This document shows, one piece after another, positions 32,563 through 40,755 of a stretch of 52,416 nucleotides of DNA. The position numbers were made by a program, and so were the translations under genes. A model generated the notes under the pieces. That model saw nothing but the letters and a program-made list of their open reading frames with translations. It was not told the DNA's origin and did not search any database. The number at the start of each line of letters is the position of its first letter. Position 1 is the first letter of the stretch. Source of the stretch: Desulfotignum sp. (GTDB lineage Bacteria > Desulfobacterota > Desulfobacteria > Desulfobacterales > Desulfobacteraceae); the NCBI GenBank assembly GCA_011390635.1, contig JAABSA010000027.1, positions 1-52,416 on the forward strand, read 5' to 3'.

Positions 32563-33534
32563 ATGATATCCTTTCTTGGGAAAAAATTACAAAATCCCCT
32601 GGTGCTGGCCTCGGGTATTCTGGGCAACAGCGCCGACATCCTGGCCCGGGTGCACGATGCCGGCTGCGGTCTGGTGACCATGAAATCCATCGGGCCTGCT
32701 CCCAGGGACGGACACAAAAATCCCACAGTGATCGACATGGGAGGCGGCATGATCAATGCCGTGGGCCTGCCGACACCGGGATATGCCCATATGGATGCGG
32801 AATGGCAGGCCCTTGCAAACAGAAAATTCCCCCTCAATGCCAGCATCTACGGCGGATCGGTGGAAGAATTTGTGCGGGTGGCCCGGTTTGTGTCAGACCA
32901 GGGACCAGATTTCATTGAAATCAATATCTCCTGTCCCAATTCCGATTGCCACGGCATGCTGTTCGGGGTGGATGAAAAATCGGCCTTTGCCGTCACATCA
33001 GCCGTGAAAAAAGCCATTGATGTACCGTTGATCGCCAAGCTTACCCCGGCAGCCCCGGACATCGGCCGCATTGCCAAAGCCTGTGAAGATGCCGGTGCAG
33101 ATGCCATATGCGCCATCAATACGGCAGGCCCGGGCATGGTCATTGACATCGAGGCAAAAATGCCGGTGCTGGCTTTTAAAAAAGGCGGGCTGTCCGGTCC
33201 CATGATCAAACCCATTGCCGTGCGGTGCGTGTATGATATTTTCGCTGCCGTTTCCATCCCCGTCATCGGTTTAGGCGGCATCACCACCGGAGAAGATGCC
33301 GTGGAAATGTTCATGGCAGGCGCGACCCTGGCAGGCATGGGATCAGCGGTCCGGTACCGGGGCATCCAGGTCTTTGACCAGGTGAATCAGGAGCTGAACA
33401 CCTGGCTGGCAGAACATCACACCACCAGAGATGCGATTATCGGTACGGCCCACGGCAGCGCTCGTGCAGACATGGGTGACAGGGCAGGTACGACCCCGTT
33501 TGCCGCCCGCGAAGATCAGAAAGGAACCCCATGA
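32563..33534 (+). CDS. pyrD: dihydroorotate dehydrogenase, class 1B catalytic subunit
   Basis: The 323-residue FMN TIM barrel oxidises dihydroorotate to orotate in pyrimidine synthesis. Class 1 features are the catalytic Cys in INISCPNSDCHG, the FMN lysine region LIAKLTPA, INTAGPGMVID, and the phosphate loop VIGLGGITTGEDAVEMFMAGA. Class 1B enzymes work with PyrK, encoded next, and use NAD. About 35 extra C-terminal residues follow the usual end. It follows nqrF by six bases and so belongs to the same transcript. Confidence 0.93.
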   Translation: MISFLGKKLQNPLVLASGILGNSADILARVHDAGCGLVTMKSIGPAPRDGHKNPTVIDMGGGMINAVGLPTPGYAHMDAEWQALANRKFPLNASIYGGSVEEFVRVARFVSDQGPDFIEINISCPNSDCHGMLFGVDEKSAFAVTSAVKKAIDVPLIAKLTPAAPDIGRIAKACEDAGADAICAINTAGPGMVIDIEAKMPVLAFKKGGLSGPMIKPIAVRCVYDIFAAVSIPVIGLGGITTGEDAVEMFMAGATLAGMGSAVRYRGIQVFDQVNQELNTWLAEHHTTRDAIIGTAHGSARADMGDRAGTTPFAAREDQKGTP

Positions 33535-34352
33535 CCTTTGATCAGAAACCTGTGATGCTCAAAGTGGCAGAAAAAACAGAACACAACCCCTATTTTGCCA
33601 CCCTGTTTTTCAATTGCCCCATTGACTTTCATCCCGGCCAGTTCATCATGTTATGGATCCCCGGAATCGATGAAAAACCCTATACCATCTCTTTTCATAC
33701 ACCTGCCCGGTTCGGTATCACCATCGAAGCCAAAGGGATTTTTTCCCGCCGGGCGGTTGCCCTGTCACCGGGGGATCTGGTGGGCATCCGGGGACCGTTC
33801 GGCAATGGATTCGACATCATATCTTCTCCCCATGTGGCTGTGGTGGCCGGCGGCTGCGGAATGGCCCCCCTGGCCCCTTTGGTGGAACGTTTGAATCCAA
33901 ATCTGTTTTTTATCCATGGTGCCCGGACAAAGCAATTTATCCTGTATCCGGACCGGTTCAAGGCCAAACGCCACTTCACCACAGATGACGGCAGCTTGGG
34001 CCAGAAAGGATTTGTCACGGATCTGCTGGAAAATGAAATGAAACACCGGACCGAAAAAAGCCTGCCGTCCTTTGACATGGTCTATGCCTGCGGCCCTGAA
34101 ATCATGATGCACGCGGTCTTTACCTTGTGCGAAACCCATGGCATTGCCTGCCAGGTGTCTCTGGAACGGTATATGCGTTGCGGATTCGGTGTCTGCGGCG
34201 CCTGTGTGTGCAGCGACCGGGTGGTATGCACGGACGGCCCGGTATTTACTTCAGAGCAGCTGGAAAAGATGGCAGATTTCAACCGTACCGCCCTGCTCAA
34301 GTCCGGCCGGGCAGTTCCCCTGGACGACTATGTCACTTGGCGCTGCCAGTGA
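33531..34352 (+). CDS. pyrK: dihydroorotate dehydrogenase electron-transfer subunit
   Basis: The 273-residue FAD/[2Fe-2S] protein has the FAD motif EKPYTISFH, the NAD-binding region AVVAGGCGMAPLAPLVE, and the cluster ligands in the C-terminal RCGFGVCGACVCSDRVVCTDG (C-x4-C-x2-C and a later C). It passes electrons from PyrD's FMN to NAD+. Its ATG overlaps the pyrD stop by four bases, supporting an obligate pair. Confidence 0.93.
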   Translation: MTFDQKPVMLKVAEKTEHNPYFATLFFNCPIDFHPGQFIMLWIPGIDEKPYTISFHTPARFGITIEAKGIFSRRAVALSPGDLVGIRGPFGNGFDIISSPHVAVVAGGCGMAPLAPLVERLNPNLFFIHGARTKQFILYPDRFKAKRHFTTDDGSLGQKGFVTDLLENEMKHRTEKSLPSFDMVYACGPEIMMHAVFTLCETHGIACQVSLERYMRCGFGVCGACVCSDRVVCTDGPVFTSEQLEKMADFNRTALLKSGRAVPLDDYVTWRCQ

Positions 34353-34418
34353 TCCTACCCAGAACATGCCCTGTAAAACAATTACCTTCAAACCAACTTT
34401 CAAACCAAGGGACCCAAA

Positions 34419-35087
34419 ATGACCTATCAGGAATCTTTCATCACCTTTCTGGTGCAATGCAATGCCCTTAAATTCGGGGAATTCCAACTCAAAAGCGGCC
34501 GTATTGCCCCCTATTTCATCAACACCGGGATGTTTGACACAGGATCCAAAATCAAACAGCTGGGCACCTATTATGCAAAGGCCGTACACGAACATTTCAA
34601 TTCAGGATTTGACGGCGTTTACGGCCCGGCATACAAAGGCATCCCCTTGTGTGTCTCCACCGCCATGGCCCTGTCCGGTATGGGGCATGACTCAGGATAT
34701 GTGTTCAACCGCAAGGAAGCCAAAACCTATGCCGACAAAAGCAGCACCGTGGGCATGTCCCTGGAAGGGGACACCCGGCTTATACTGGTGGATGATGTCA
34801 TCACTTCGGGCAAGGCCATCAGAGAATCCCTTGAGACCCTGAAAACCAGCGGAAATCCACTGGTCAAGGGCATCGTCATCAGCGTGGACCGCCAGGAAAA
34901 AGGCACCACAGACCAGAACGCCCTGACAGAGGTAGCCCAGATCCTGGGCATCCCCATTTATGCCATTGTCACCCTGTCCGACATCACCACTTTTCTGCAC
35001 AACAAAAAAATCAACGGCCGGATCATCCTGGATAATGACATGATGACAAAAATCGATGCCTACCTGGCCCGATACGGTGCAGCTTGA
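34419..35087 (+). CDS. pyrE: orotate phosphoribosyltransferase
   Basis: The 222-residue enzyme converts orotate and PRPP to OMP. The PRPP-binding motif is LILVDDVITSGKAI, and the substrate region GVYGPAYKGIPL and FKSGRIAPYFINTGMF-like start (QLKSGRIAPYFINTGMF) are typical. It lies 66 bases after pyrK, giving pyrD-pyrK-pyrE at the end of the nqr operon. A minus-strand toxin gene follows 17 bases later, tail to tail. Confidence 0.94.
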   Translation: MTYQESFITFLVQCNALKFGEFQLKSGRIAPYFINTGMFDTGSKIKQLGTYYAKAVHEHFNSGFDGVYGPAYKGIPLCVSTAMALSGMGHDSGYVFNRKEAKTYADKSSTVGMSLEGDTRLILVDDVITSGKAIRESLETLKTSGNPLVKGIVISVDRQEKGTTDQNALTEVAQILGIPIYAIVTLSDITTFLHNKKINGRIILDNDMMTKIDAYLARYGAA

Positions 35088-35104
35088 TGACACCAGCTCA
35101 AGGG

Positions 35105-35497
35105 CTAATACCAATCCTCAAGCCTCAGGGCACTGACCCGTTCAAATTCCCTTACATTGTGGGTTACAAGAATGGCATTTGCAGCCAGTGCCGTACCGGC
35201 GATCAATGTGTCATATGGACCGATGGGCAACCCTTTTTTTTCAAGATCAGCCCTTATCATTGCAGCACTTTCAGCTTCCCTTGTTCCGAAATCAGCAATA
35301 TTCACATGAGACACCAGCAGATTCAGCTGTTTTTTTCTCTTGACCGGATTTATCGATTTGGCGATGCCAAGCTTGAGTTCAAACAGGACAATGGATGGAA
35401 TGAAAATATCGTTTGGAGATTTGGAAAGCAGCATATCCGCGACATTACCGGCACCCTTGAAGAAATAGATGAGTGTATTGGTATCAAGAATATACAA
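35105..35497 (-). CDS. vapC: VapC-family PIN-domain toxin
   Basis: The 130-residue PIN ribonuclease starts with TTG (35495-35497) behind GAGG. The active-site acids fit Asp5 (ILDTNTLIYFF), Glu in SIVLFELKLG, Asp in IGPYDTLIAGTAL and a late acidic residue in NVREFERV. VapC toxins cut initiator tRNA or 23S rRNA. Its start lies three bases after the vapB stop, so it is translationally coupled. The partner is the RHH-type antitoxin at 35500-35733. Confidence 0.9.
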   Translation of the reverse strand: MYILDTNTLIYFFKGAGNVADMLLSKSPNDIFIPSIVLFELKLGIAKSINPVKRKKQLNLLVSHVNIADFGTREAESAAMIRADLEKKGLPIGPYDTLIAGTALAANAILVTHNVREFERVSALRLEDWY

Positions 35498-35499
35498 TT

Positions 35500-35733
35500 T
35501 TACAGAACCTCACGTTCGGTATCTTCCCCTTCTGTTGAACGAATTTCTGCCAATGACGGAAAATCCTTTCGCCAGGAACCTGCCAGATTTACGATATCCC
35601 GGGGCCATTCGGTCGAAATCCTTTCCTTGATAATGTTGGCGACCCATTTACTGACAGATACATGGTTTTCCCTGGCAGCATGTTTCATTTTATTTTCAAT
35701 CTCATTGTCAAGATATATGGTTACCTGCCCCAT
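35500..35733 (-). CDS. vapB: ribbon-helix-helix antitoxin partner of VapC
   Basis: The 77-residue protein starts at ATG 35731-35733 behind GGAGG. Residues 1-40 form a ribbon-helix-helix: GQVTIYLDNEIENKMKHAARE and VSVSKWVANIIKERI. The C-terminal tail (EWPRDIVNLAGSWRKDF) would wrap the toxin. It binds its own promoter, where a perfect 20-bp palindrome is found at 35764-35783. It is the upstream gene of the pair. Confidence 0.88.
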   Translation of the reverse strand: MGQVTIYLDNEIENKMKHAARENHVSVSKWVANIIKERISTEWPRDIVNLAGSWRKDFPSLAEIRSTEGEDTEREVL

Positions 35734-35763
35734 CTTTTCACCTCCGCTTACCAGATAAATATA

Positions 35764-35783
35764 TGTGTAATTATAATTACACA
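35764..35783. promoter_or_regulatory. perfect 20-bp palindrome, vapBC operator
   Basis: TGTGTAATTATAATTACACA is a perfect palindrome with no centre spacer, 30 bases before the vapB start. It includes TATAAT-like -10 sequences. A dimer of the ribbon-helix-helix antitoxin is expected to bind here. Confidence 0.75.
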
Positions 35784-35925
35784 ACATACCCTTGTCAATA
35801 ACTACCTGGATGTTGCGTAAGAATTCGTTTTTTTTATTTGCCCCTTTGAAAAAAGCAGATGGCATAGTAACATCTGTCACAGTTTGTGATACTATAATCG
35901 GCACTGGATAAAAATAAAGGACCGA

Positions 35926-36606
35926 ATGAATACCAGACAGTATCTGACCAACCTGGACCGGCTCCGGGAAATCTATTTTCTGTACGACAGGTTTATGGCA
36001 TATGAAACAAGTGTCTGCAAAAAAAGATGTGCCGACTGCTGCACCTGCAACGTCACCATCACCTCTCTGGAAGCGGATCTACTGCTCTCCTCCCTGTCCC
36101 CTGTTGAAAAAAAGGCACTTGACATCCGAATCATTCGGTATTTCCCCCAAAAACGGTTTGTTCCGAAAATGACCGTTAACACCTTTGCCAGATGGTGTAT
36201 GGAAGGCCGGAACATTCCTGAAGAGGAAAACGATCCTGCGTGGGGACACTGTCCCCTGCTGGCAGATGATCTGTGCACCGTCTATGATGCCCGGCCGTTC
36301 GGCTGCCGTGCACTGATGTCCCGGCACCTGTGTCGAGACAAGGGGCACGCCCGGATCCCGCCCCGGGTGATGACGGCAAACAACCTGTTTCTGCAGGCCA
36401 TCGAACACCTTGATTCGCAAGGATTTTCCGGCAATCTGTCGGACATGCTGACCTGGTTTCCGGCGGATGAACCTGTTCCGCCTGAGGACCGGTTTGTACC
36501 CAACGAGGCGATCCCTGTGCTGATGGTGCCGCCCGAGCACCGTTCCGATATGGCACCGGTGATACAGCAGTTGTCAACCTTGTTAATCCCGGATAGCCGC
36601 CCATGA
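35926..36606 (+). CDS. YkgJ-family cysteine-cluster protein
   Basis: The 226-residue protein has the pattern of the YkgJ/FliB-like zinc- or iron-binding cysteine cluster: CKKRCADCCTCNVTIT near residue 31, then WGHCPLLADDLCTVYDARPFGCRALMSRHLC. The conserved CPLL...C..Y..RP..CR matches the family. It is soluble, of unknown function. The frame ends at TGA 36604-36606, but the same frame stays open for another 37 codons and looks coding, so the gene may have a premature stop. Confidence 0.78.
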   Translation: MNTRQYLTNLDRLREIYFLYDRFMAYETSVCKKRCADCCTCNVTITSLEADLLLSSLSPVEKKALDIRIIRYFPQKRFVPKMTVNTFARWCMEGRNIPEEENDPAWGHCPLLADDLCTVYDARPFGCRALMSRHLCRDKGHARIPPRVMTANNLFLQAIEHLDSQGFSGNLSDMLTWFPADEPVPPEDRFVPNEAIPVLMVPPEHRSDMAPVIQQLSTLLIPDSRP

Positions 36607-36717
36607 CGGCACTCTTCCGGACAAGATCTTTCTCCCTCGGGAAAAGAACTGTTTCCCCTGGTCCGGCCCAAAGACCTGCTGGTGGAAAAACTGACCCGCA
36701 TGGTGCTGCTGAACTGA
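36607..36717 (+). pseudogene. in-frame continuation after the YkgJ stop
   Basis: After the TGA the same frame reads RHSSGQDLSPSGKELFPLVR and PKDLLVEKLTRMVLLN to TGA 36715-36717, with normal coding composition. This suggests either a nonsense mutation in a longer YkgJ-like gene (for example CGA to TGA) or a relic. I see no support for selenocysteine. Confidence 0.35.
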
Positions 36718-36785
36718 GGCAGCCGCGTTACGGCACAATATCAATCCTGGAAGTCCCTGGGCTCAACCCGTGTCCCGCAGGGTGT

Positions 36786-37538
36786 TTATAAACTCTGGTT
36801 GATCTGCCTGGCTGCAGCCAGGGTCTGGTCAATAATGCCCGGCATCAGGTCGTCGGACATGCCGGCTTTGAACCCTACCACCCATAAAGCAGGCAGATAG
36901 CCGCCCCTGGAAGAAAGGCAGACTGCCACGGCCCGGACACCGGCAAGATATTCTTCATCATCCAGGGCATATCCCCTTTTTTTGACTGTCTGCAACTCTT
37001 CCAGATACATTGCCGGCTCCACAATGGTCCGGGATGTGAATCTCGGCAAAGGATGGTTTTTCAGGTAGGCTGCCGCCTCCGGTTTCGGCATGGCTGACAG
37101 AAACACCTTTCCCACGGCCCCGGCCAGAAGGGGCAGTGCCGTGCCAATGGGGGAGCTGATTTTGAAATCTTTGCGGGATTCCACAATATCAATGACCGTG
37201 ACATGATGGGCATTGCGTACGCCCAGAAATACCGATTCACCGCATTGTTCCATGAGATTTTCCATGGCCGGTCTGGCGGATTTTATGATATCCACCCGTT
37301 CATAAACTGCCTTGCCCAGTTCCATAAGGGTCAAACCGATGGTATAACGCTTGGAATCCGGGTTCCGGATAATGGCGCCCTGTTCTTCAAGTGCTGTGGT
37401 GATGCCGTGGACAGTGCTTTTGCTGATGCCAAGATCCAATGAAATGTCACTGATGCGCAGCCCTTTTTCAGACCGGGAGATTGCCTTGAGAATGTCAAAG
37501 GCTTTTTTCACAATGGGAGCCTGGTAGCGTTTGGTCAT
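36786..37538 (-). CDS. IclR-family transcriptional regulator
   Basis: The 250-residue protein starts at ATG 37536-37538, overlapping the TGA of the MscS fragment by one base. The N-terminal helix-turn-helix (VKKAFDILKAISRSEKGLRISDISLDLGISKSTVHGITTALEEQG) is followed by the IclR effector domain (GKAVYERVDIIKSARPAMENL ... VGKVFLSAMPKPEAAAYL ... GYALDDEEYLAGVRAVAVCL). These regulators respond to aromatic or short organic acids. It faces the redox operon across a 580-base region, but the sigma-54 signals there argue that operon is controlled by its own response regulator. Confidence 0.88.
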   Translation of the reverse strand: MTKRYQAPIVKKAFDILKAISRSEKGLRISDISLDLGISKSTVHGITTALEEQGAIIRNPDSKRYTIGLTLMELGKAVYERVDIIKSARPAMENLMEQCGESVFLGVRNAHHVTVIDIVESRKDFKISSPIGTALPLLAGAVGKVFLSAMPKPEAAAYLKNHPLPRFTSRTIVEPAMYLEELQTVKKRGYALDDEEYLAGVRAVAVCLSSRGGYLPALWVVGFKAGMSDDLMPGIIDQTLAAARQINQSL

Positions 37539-37774
37539 CAACGATTTTCCCCTTTCAATACCAGTCGGGTGATGGTTTCCAGCCGGTTTTCAGTTTCAGA
37601 CGGTGGTTCACCGGAAAGTTTACTCTGCCTGAGCAGGCGCTGTTCAAGCCGCTGCAACAATTTTTTCAAAATTCCCATGGCCAACCAGGCCAAAAGCAAA
37701 ACAATCAATATGCGAACGCATGTGAACAGAATTTCCCATCCAACTTCCTGGATCTGCTGCCATAAAGTATCCAA
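37538..37774 (-). pseudogene. truncated MscS-type channel, N-terminus only
   Basis: A 78-codon frame starts with TTG behind GAGGG. It has one membrane helix (ILFTCVRILIVLLLAWLAMGI) and a linker RLETITRLVL that in MscS-family proteins leads into the second and third helices. It stops there (KGENR), without the pore helix or the cytoplasmic vestibule. It overlaps the IclR gene by one base. A functional small protein is possible, but truncation is the simpler reading. Confidence 0.5.
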
Positions 37775-37833
37775 ATGAAATCCCTCTTATACAAAAGTTT
37801 TGCCCGCCGGGCCATAGCGGTTGCCACAATAAA

Positions 37834-37848
37834 GATTCCCCGGGAATC
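37834..37848. promoter_or_regulatory. perfect 15-bp inverted repeat
   Basis: GATTCCCCGGGAATC is a perfect 7-1-7 inverted repeat just upstream of the 26-bp element, in the region between the IclR side and the redox operon. It may be an operator for the minus-strand genes or an extra activator site. Its role is unknown. Confidence 0.35.
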
Positions 37849-37860
37849 GCAGTGAAAATA

Positions 37861-37886
37861 TTGCACTGCATATTTTTTATTGCACC
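37861..37886 (+). promoter_or_regulatory. 26-bp upstream element, copy A
   Basis: The block contains TGCAC, GCATAT, TTTTA and a second TGCAC; TATTGCAC occurs twice 19 bases apart (37859-37866, 37878-37885). It agrees at 21 of 26 positions with copy B at 47451-47476. It lies about 170 bases upstream of the -24/-12 promoter at 38057, a typical enhancer position. I infer it is the binding site of the response regulator encoded at 45907-47298. Confidence 0.6.
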
Positions 37887-38056
37887 AAAATCAAATCAAC
37901 CTGCCCTGATCCGGATCTGTTATGATCTTTTGTTTTCCCGATTTCCTTGACTCAATGCATTATCAATGATTTATTATACCATATTTTCCCTGTTGAATGT
38001 ATTCTTTGTTATGGTTATCTGTTTTTTTGTCAATTTTATTCACGGAAACCATTCTC

Positions 38057-38072
38057 TGGCACATTTATGGCA
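38057..38072 (+). promoter_or_regulatory. sigma-54 promoter of the redox operon
   Basis: TGGCACATTTATGGCA matches TGGCAC-N5-TTGCA with one mismatch. GG is at 38058-38059 and GC at 38070-38071, with the correct spacing. Transcription should start near 38084, about 40 bases before the ATG at 38123, which also fixes that start against an earlier in-frame ATG. Confidence 0.75.
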
Positions 38073-38122
38073 AGAGAAACGCCACAAGTTTAAAAATGTT
38101 TGCAATAAGGAGACAAGAAATT

Positions 38123-40204
38123 ATGGATAAAGATGTATTCAGTTTGTGTTTCATGTGCTCGGTCAGATGTCCCATACAGGTTGGTGTCAAGGACGGGCAT
38201 GTGAACTGGATCCAGGGAAATCCCCATGTGGCGGGGATAGACGGCCGTTTATGTCCCAGAGGTTCTGCCGGCAAATCGCTGCTGTATGATGACCAGCGGC
38301 TCCAGTCCCCCCTTATCAGGGTTGGAGACAGAGGATCGGGCAACTGGCGCAAGGCTTCCTGGGAGGAAGCCCTTGACTATGTGGGAACCCGGCTCAAAGA
38401 AATAAAAGATACCCACGGCGGCCATGCCATTGCATTAGGCGAGCGCGCCCAGCTGGCTACCCATGTGAGCAAAACCTTTTTAAAGGCCCTGGGTTCCCCC
38501 AACTATTTCAGCCACGACGCTTTGTGCAAGGGATCCATGAACACGGCCTGCCGGAGCATGTTCGGTTACACAGACGGCCAGATGGGTATCAATTATGCCA
38601 ATACAAAACATATTGTTCTCTATGGCAGAAACATTTTTGAATCCATTAATGTCAAAGAGGTGAACACCCTCATGGATGCCCTGGAAAAAGGAGCCAAACT
38701 CACCTATATCGATCCAAGGGTCAATGTCACCGCCAGCAAGGCGCACCGGTACTGGATGATTCGGCCGGGTACCGACCTGGCCCTCAACTACGGACTGATC
38801 CACGTGATTTTGAAAGAACGTCTCTATGACGCGGGTTATATGGACAAATGGGCTCATGGGCTCACTGAATTACGTGATTTTATCAAGGAATACACCCCGG
38901 AATGGGCGGAAAACGAAACCGGTATCCCTGCCGGGGAAATCAAGTCGCTGGCCAGGGAAATCAGCAAGGACAAGCCGGCGGTTATTTTCCATTACGGGTA
39001 TCGGTGCGCCAACCACCAGAATGAAATTTATATGCGCCGTTCCATTCTTATGCTCAACGCCCTTATGGGATCCGTGGAAGCAAAAGGCGGCATTTTCTTT
39101 AAAAAAGGCCCTGGTGCGGAAGGCGGCAAACCAGCCAGAAAACTGGTTGAACAGGAATTCCCCAAAATTACGGTCCCCCGGTTTGACAAGGTCGGGACTC
39201 CGGATTTTCCGCTGCCGGATCCGGCCCACGGGGTGGCCCAGATCCTTCCCCATGCCATCCTTACCGAGGATCCCTATCCCATCAAGGCCTTGATCAACTT
39301 TCGGCTGGATCCCCTCATGTCCATTGCCGACACCAATAACACCAAAAAGGCCCTGGACAAACTGGATCTGATTGTAACCATTGATATCAACTATTCAGAC
39401 ATTGCCTGGTATTCGGATGTTATTCTGCCCGAATCCACTTACCTGGAACGTACCGACTGCATCCAGCAGATGAACGGGCTCAAACCCATGATGTTTCTGC
39501 GGGAAAAAGCAGTGGAACCCCGGTACGACACTTTGGAAGGCGCCATCATCCTCAAACGCATAGGAGAGCGCCTGGGCATCGGGGAGTTTTTTCCCTATGA
39601 CACCATGGATGAACTGGTGGACTGGCAATTGGAAGGTACCGGGTTTACCAGAGAAGATTTTGCCAAAAAAGGATTTGTCAGTTACGGCAAATCCCCCATA
39701 TTCTGGGATAGGGACGATATCCCCTTCAAGACCCCGTCAGGAAAAATCGAGTTTACATCATCTCTGCTGGAAGATGCGGGATTTCCCTCCTTGCCGCCCT
39801 ATGCGCCCGTGAATGAACCGCCGGACAGACAATTTCGACTGGTGGTGGGCCGCACAGGGCTTCACACCCATGTATCCACCCAGAATGTGCCGTATCTCAA
39901 TGAACTGATGAAAGAAAACCTGCTGTGGATAAACAACACAAAAGCGGCGGATCTGGGTATCAGTGACGGGGCCGTTGTGGAGGTGTCCTCTGCCTGCGGC
40001 AAAGGACGGATCAAGGCATTTGTGACAGATCTTATCCATCCGGAAGCGGTGTTCATGGTCCACGGATTCGGACACGAGGCCAAGCTGGCAAAACGGTCCT
40101 ATAACCAGGGCCTTTCCGATGCCCTGCTCCAGGAAAATCTGTATGACAAAGTCGGGGGAAGCCCGGCGTTTCATGACACTTTTGTTACCGTGACCCCGGT
40201 GTAA
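38123..40204 (+). CDS. cytoplasmic molybdopterin oxidoreductase (thiosulfate/polysulfide reductase-like)
   Basis: The 693-residue enzyme starts behind AAGGAG, with no Tat signal, so it is cytoplasmic. An N-terminal [4Fe-4S] site (Cys9, 12, 16, 44: CFMCSVRC ... LCPRG) precedes the Mo-bisPGD domains. GSPNYFSHDALCKGSM places a probable Mo-ligand Cys135, as in the PsrA/PhsA branch of the DMSO reductase family. Later markers are LTYIDPRVNVTASKAH, MRPGTD-like MIRPGTDLAL, and the C-terminal VVGRTGLHTHVSTQN cofactor domain. Relatives reduce thiosulfate, polysulfide, tetrathionate or arsenate. The partner subunit is the next gene, and there is no membrane anchor of the NrfD type, so electrons must go to the cytoplasmic flavoprotein and Fe-S proteins encoded after it. 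Confidence 0.85.
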   Translation: MDKDVFSLCFMCSVRCPIQVGVKDGHVNWIQGNPHVAGIDGRLCPRGSAGKSLLYDDQRLQSPLIRVGDRGSGNWRKASWEEALDYVGTRLKEIKDTHGGHAIALGERAQLATHVSKTFLKALGSPNYFSHDALCKGSMNTACRSMFGYTDGQMGINYANTKHIVLYGRNIFESINVKEVNTLMDALEKGAKLTYIDPRVNVTASKAHRYWMIRPGTDLALNYGLIHVILKERLYDAGYMDKWAHGLTELRDFIKEYTPEWAENETGIPAGEIKSLAREISKDKPAVIFHYGYRCANHQNEIYMRRSILMLNALMGSVEAKGGIFFKKGPGAEGGKPARKLVEQEFPKITVPRFDKVGTPDFPLPDPAHGVAQILPHAILTEDPYPIKALINFRLDPLMSIADTNNTKKALDKLDLIVTIDINYSDIAWYSDVILPESTYLERTDCIQQMNGLKPMMFLREKAVEPRYDTLEGAIILKRIGERLGIGEFFPYDTMDELVDWQLEGTGFTREDFAKKGFVSYGKSPIFWDRDDIPFKTPSGKIEFTSSLLEDAGFPSLPPYAPVNEPPDRQFRLVVGRTGLHTHVSTQNVPYLNELMKENLLWINNTKAADLGISDGAVVEVSSACGKGRIKAFVTDLIHPEAVFMVHGFGHEAKLAKRSYNQGLSDALLQENLYDKVGGSPAFHDTFVTVTPV

Positions 40205-40225
40205 TTTACCATAAGGAGGCAATGA

Positions 40226-40741
40226 ATGAGCCAGTATTACCTGTTCCAGGACAGTAAAAAATGCATCGGGTGTCATGCCTGTGAGATCCAGTGCAAAACC
40301 AATAAAGACCTGCCTGAAGGCCCCAAACTCTGCCAGATTATTCAGGTGGGACCAAAATTTATCAACAACCTGCCCAAGATGTCGTTTATTTTCATGCCCT
40401 GTTTTCATTGTGAAAACCCCTGGTGCGTGTCTGCCTGTCCCACTGGTGCCATGCAGCAAAGATCTTCGGACGGCATCGTGTTTGTACAAAAAGATCTGTG
40501 CGTTGGGTGCAAAACCTGTGTGTCCGCCTGTCCGTGGGGTGCACCCCAGTGGAATCCGGACACCGGGAAAGTGGAAAAATGTGATTATTGCAAAGACCGG
40601 GTAGACCAGGGTCTGGAACCTGCCTGTGTCACCACCTGCACCACCGGATGCCTGAAATTCGGGAAAGTGGAAGATATGACCCAGATCCGGCGGCAGCGCC
40701 ATGCCGAATCCGTGGCATCCCTTGAGAACAGCAGTTTTTAA
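40226..40741 (+). CDS. four-cluster ferredoxin-like electron-transfer subunit
   Basis: The 171-residue protein is a DmsB/PsrB-type subunit. Successive motifs are CIGCHACEIQCK, CFHCENPWCVSACPTGAM, CVGCKTCVSACPWGAP and CDYCKDRVDQGLEPACVTTCTTG, enough for four [4Fe-4S] clusters. It carries electrons to or from the molybdopterin subunit. It lies 21 bases after that gene, behind AAGGAGG. It has no signal peptide. Confidence 0.92.
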   Translation: MSQYYLFQDSKKCIGCHACEIQCKTNKDLPEGPKLCQIIQVGPKFINNLPKMSFIFMPCFHCENPWCVSACPTGAMQQRSSDGIVFVQKDLCVGCKTCVSACPWGAPQWNPDTGKVEKCDYCKDRVDQGLEPACVTTCTTGCLKFGKVEDMTQIRRQRHAESVASLENSSF

Positions 40742-40755
40742 AAGGAGCGTACCCC

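Noticed and set aside
36604-36606. Selenocysteine readthrough at the YkgJ TGA
   Set aside because: The codon is not in a redox-active context and no convincing SECIS-like hairpin follows.
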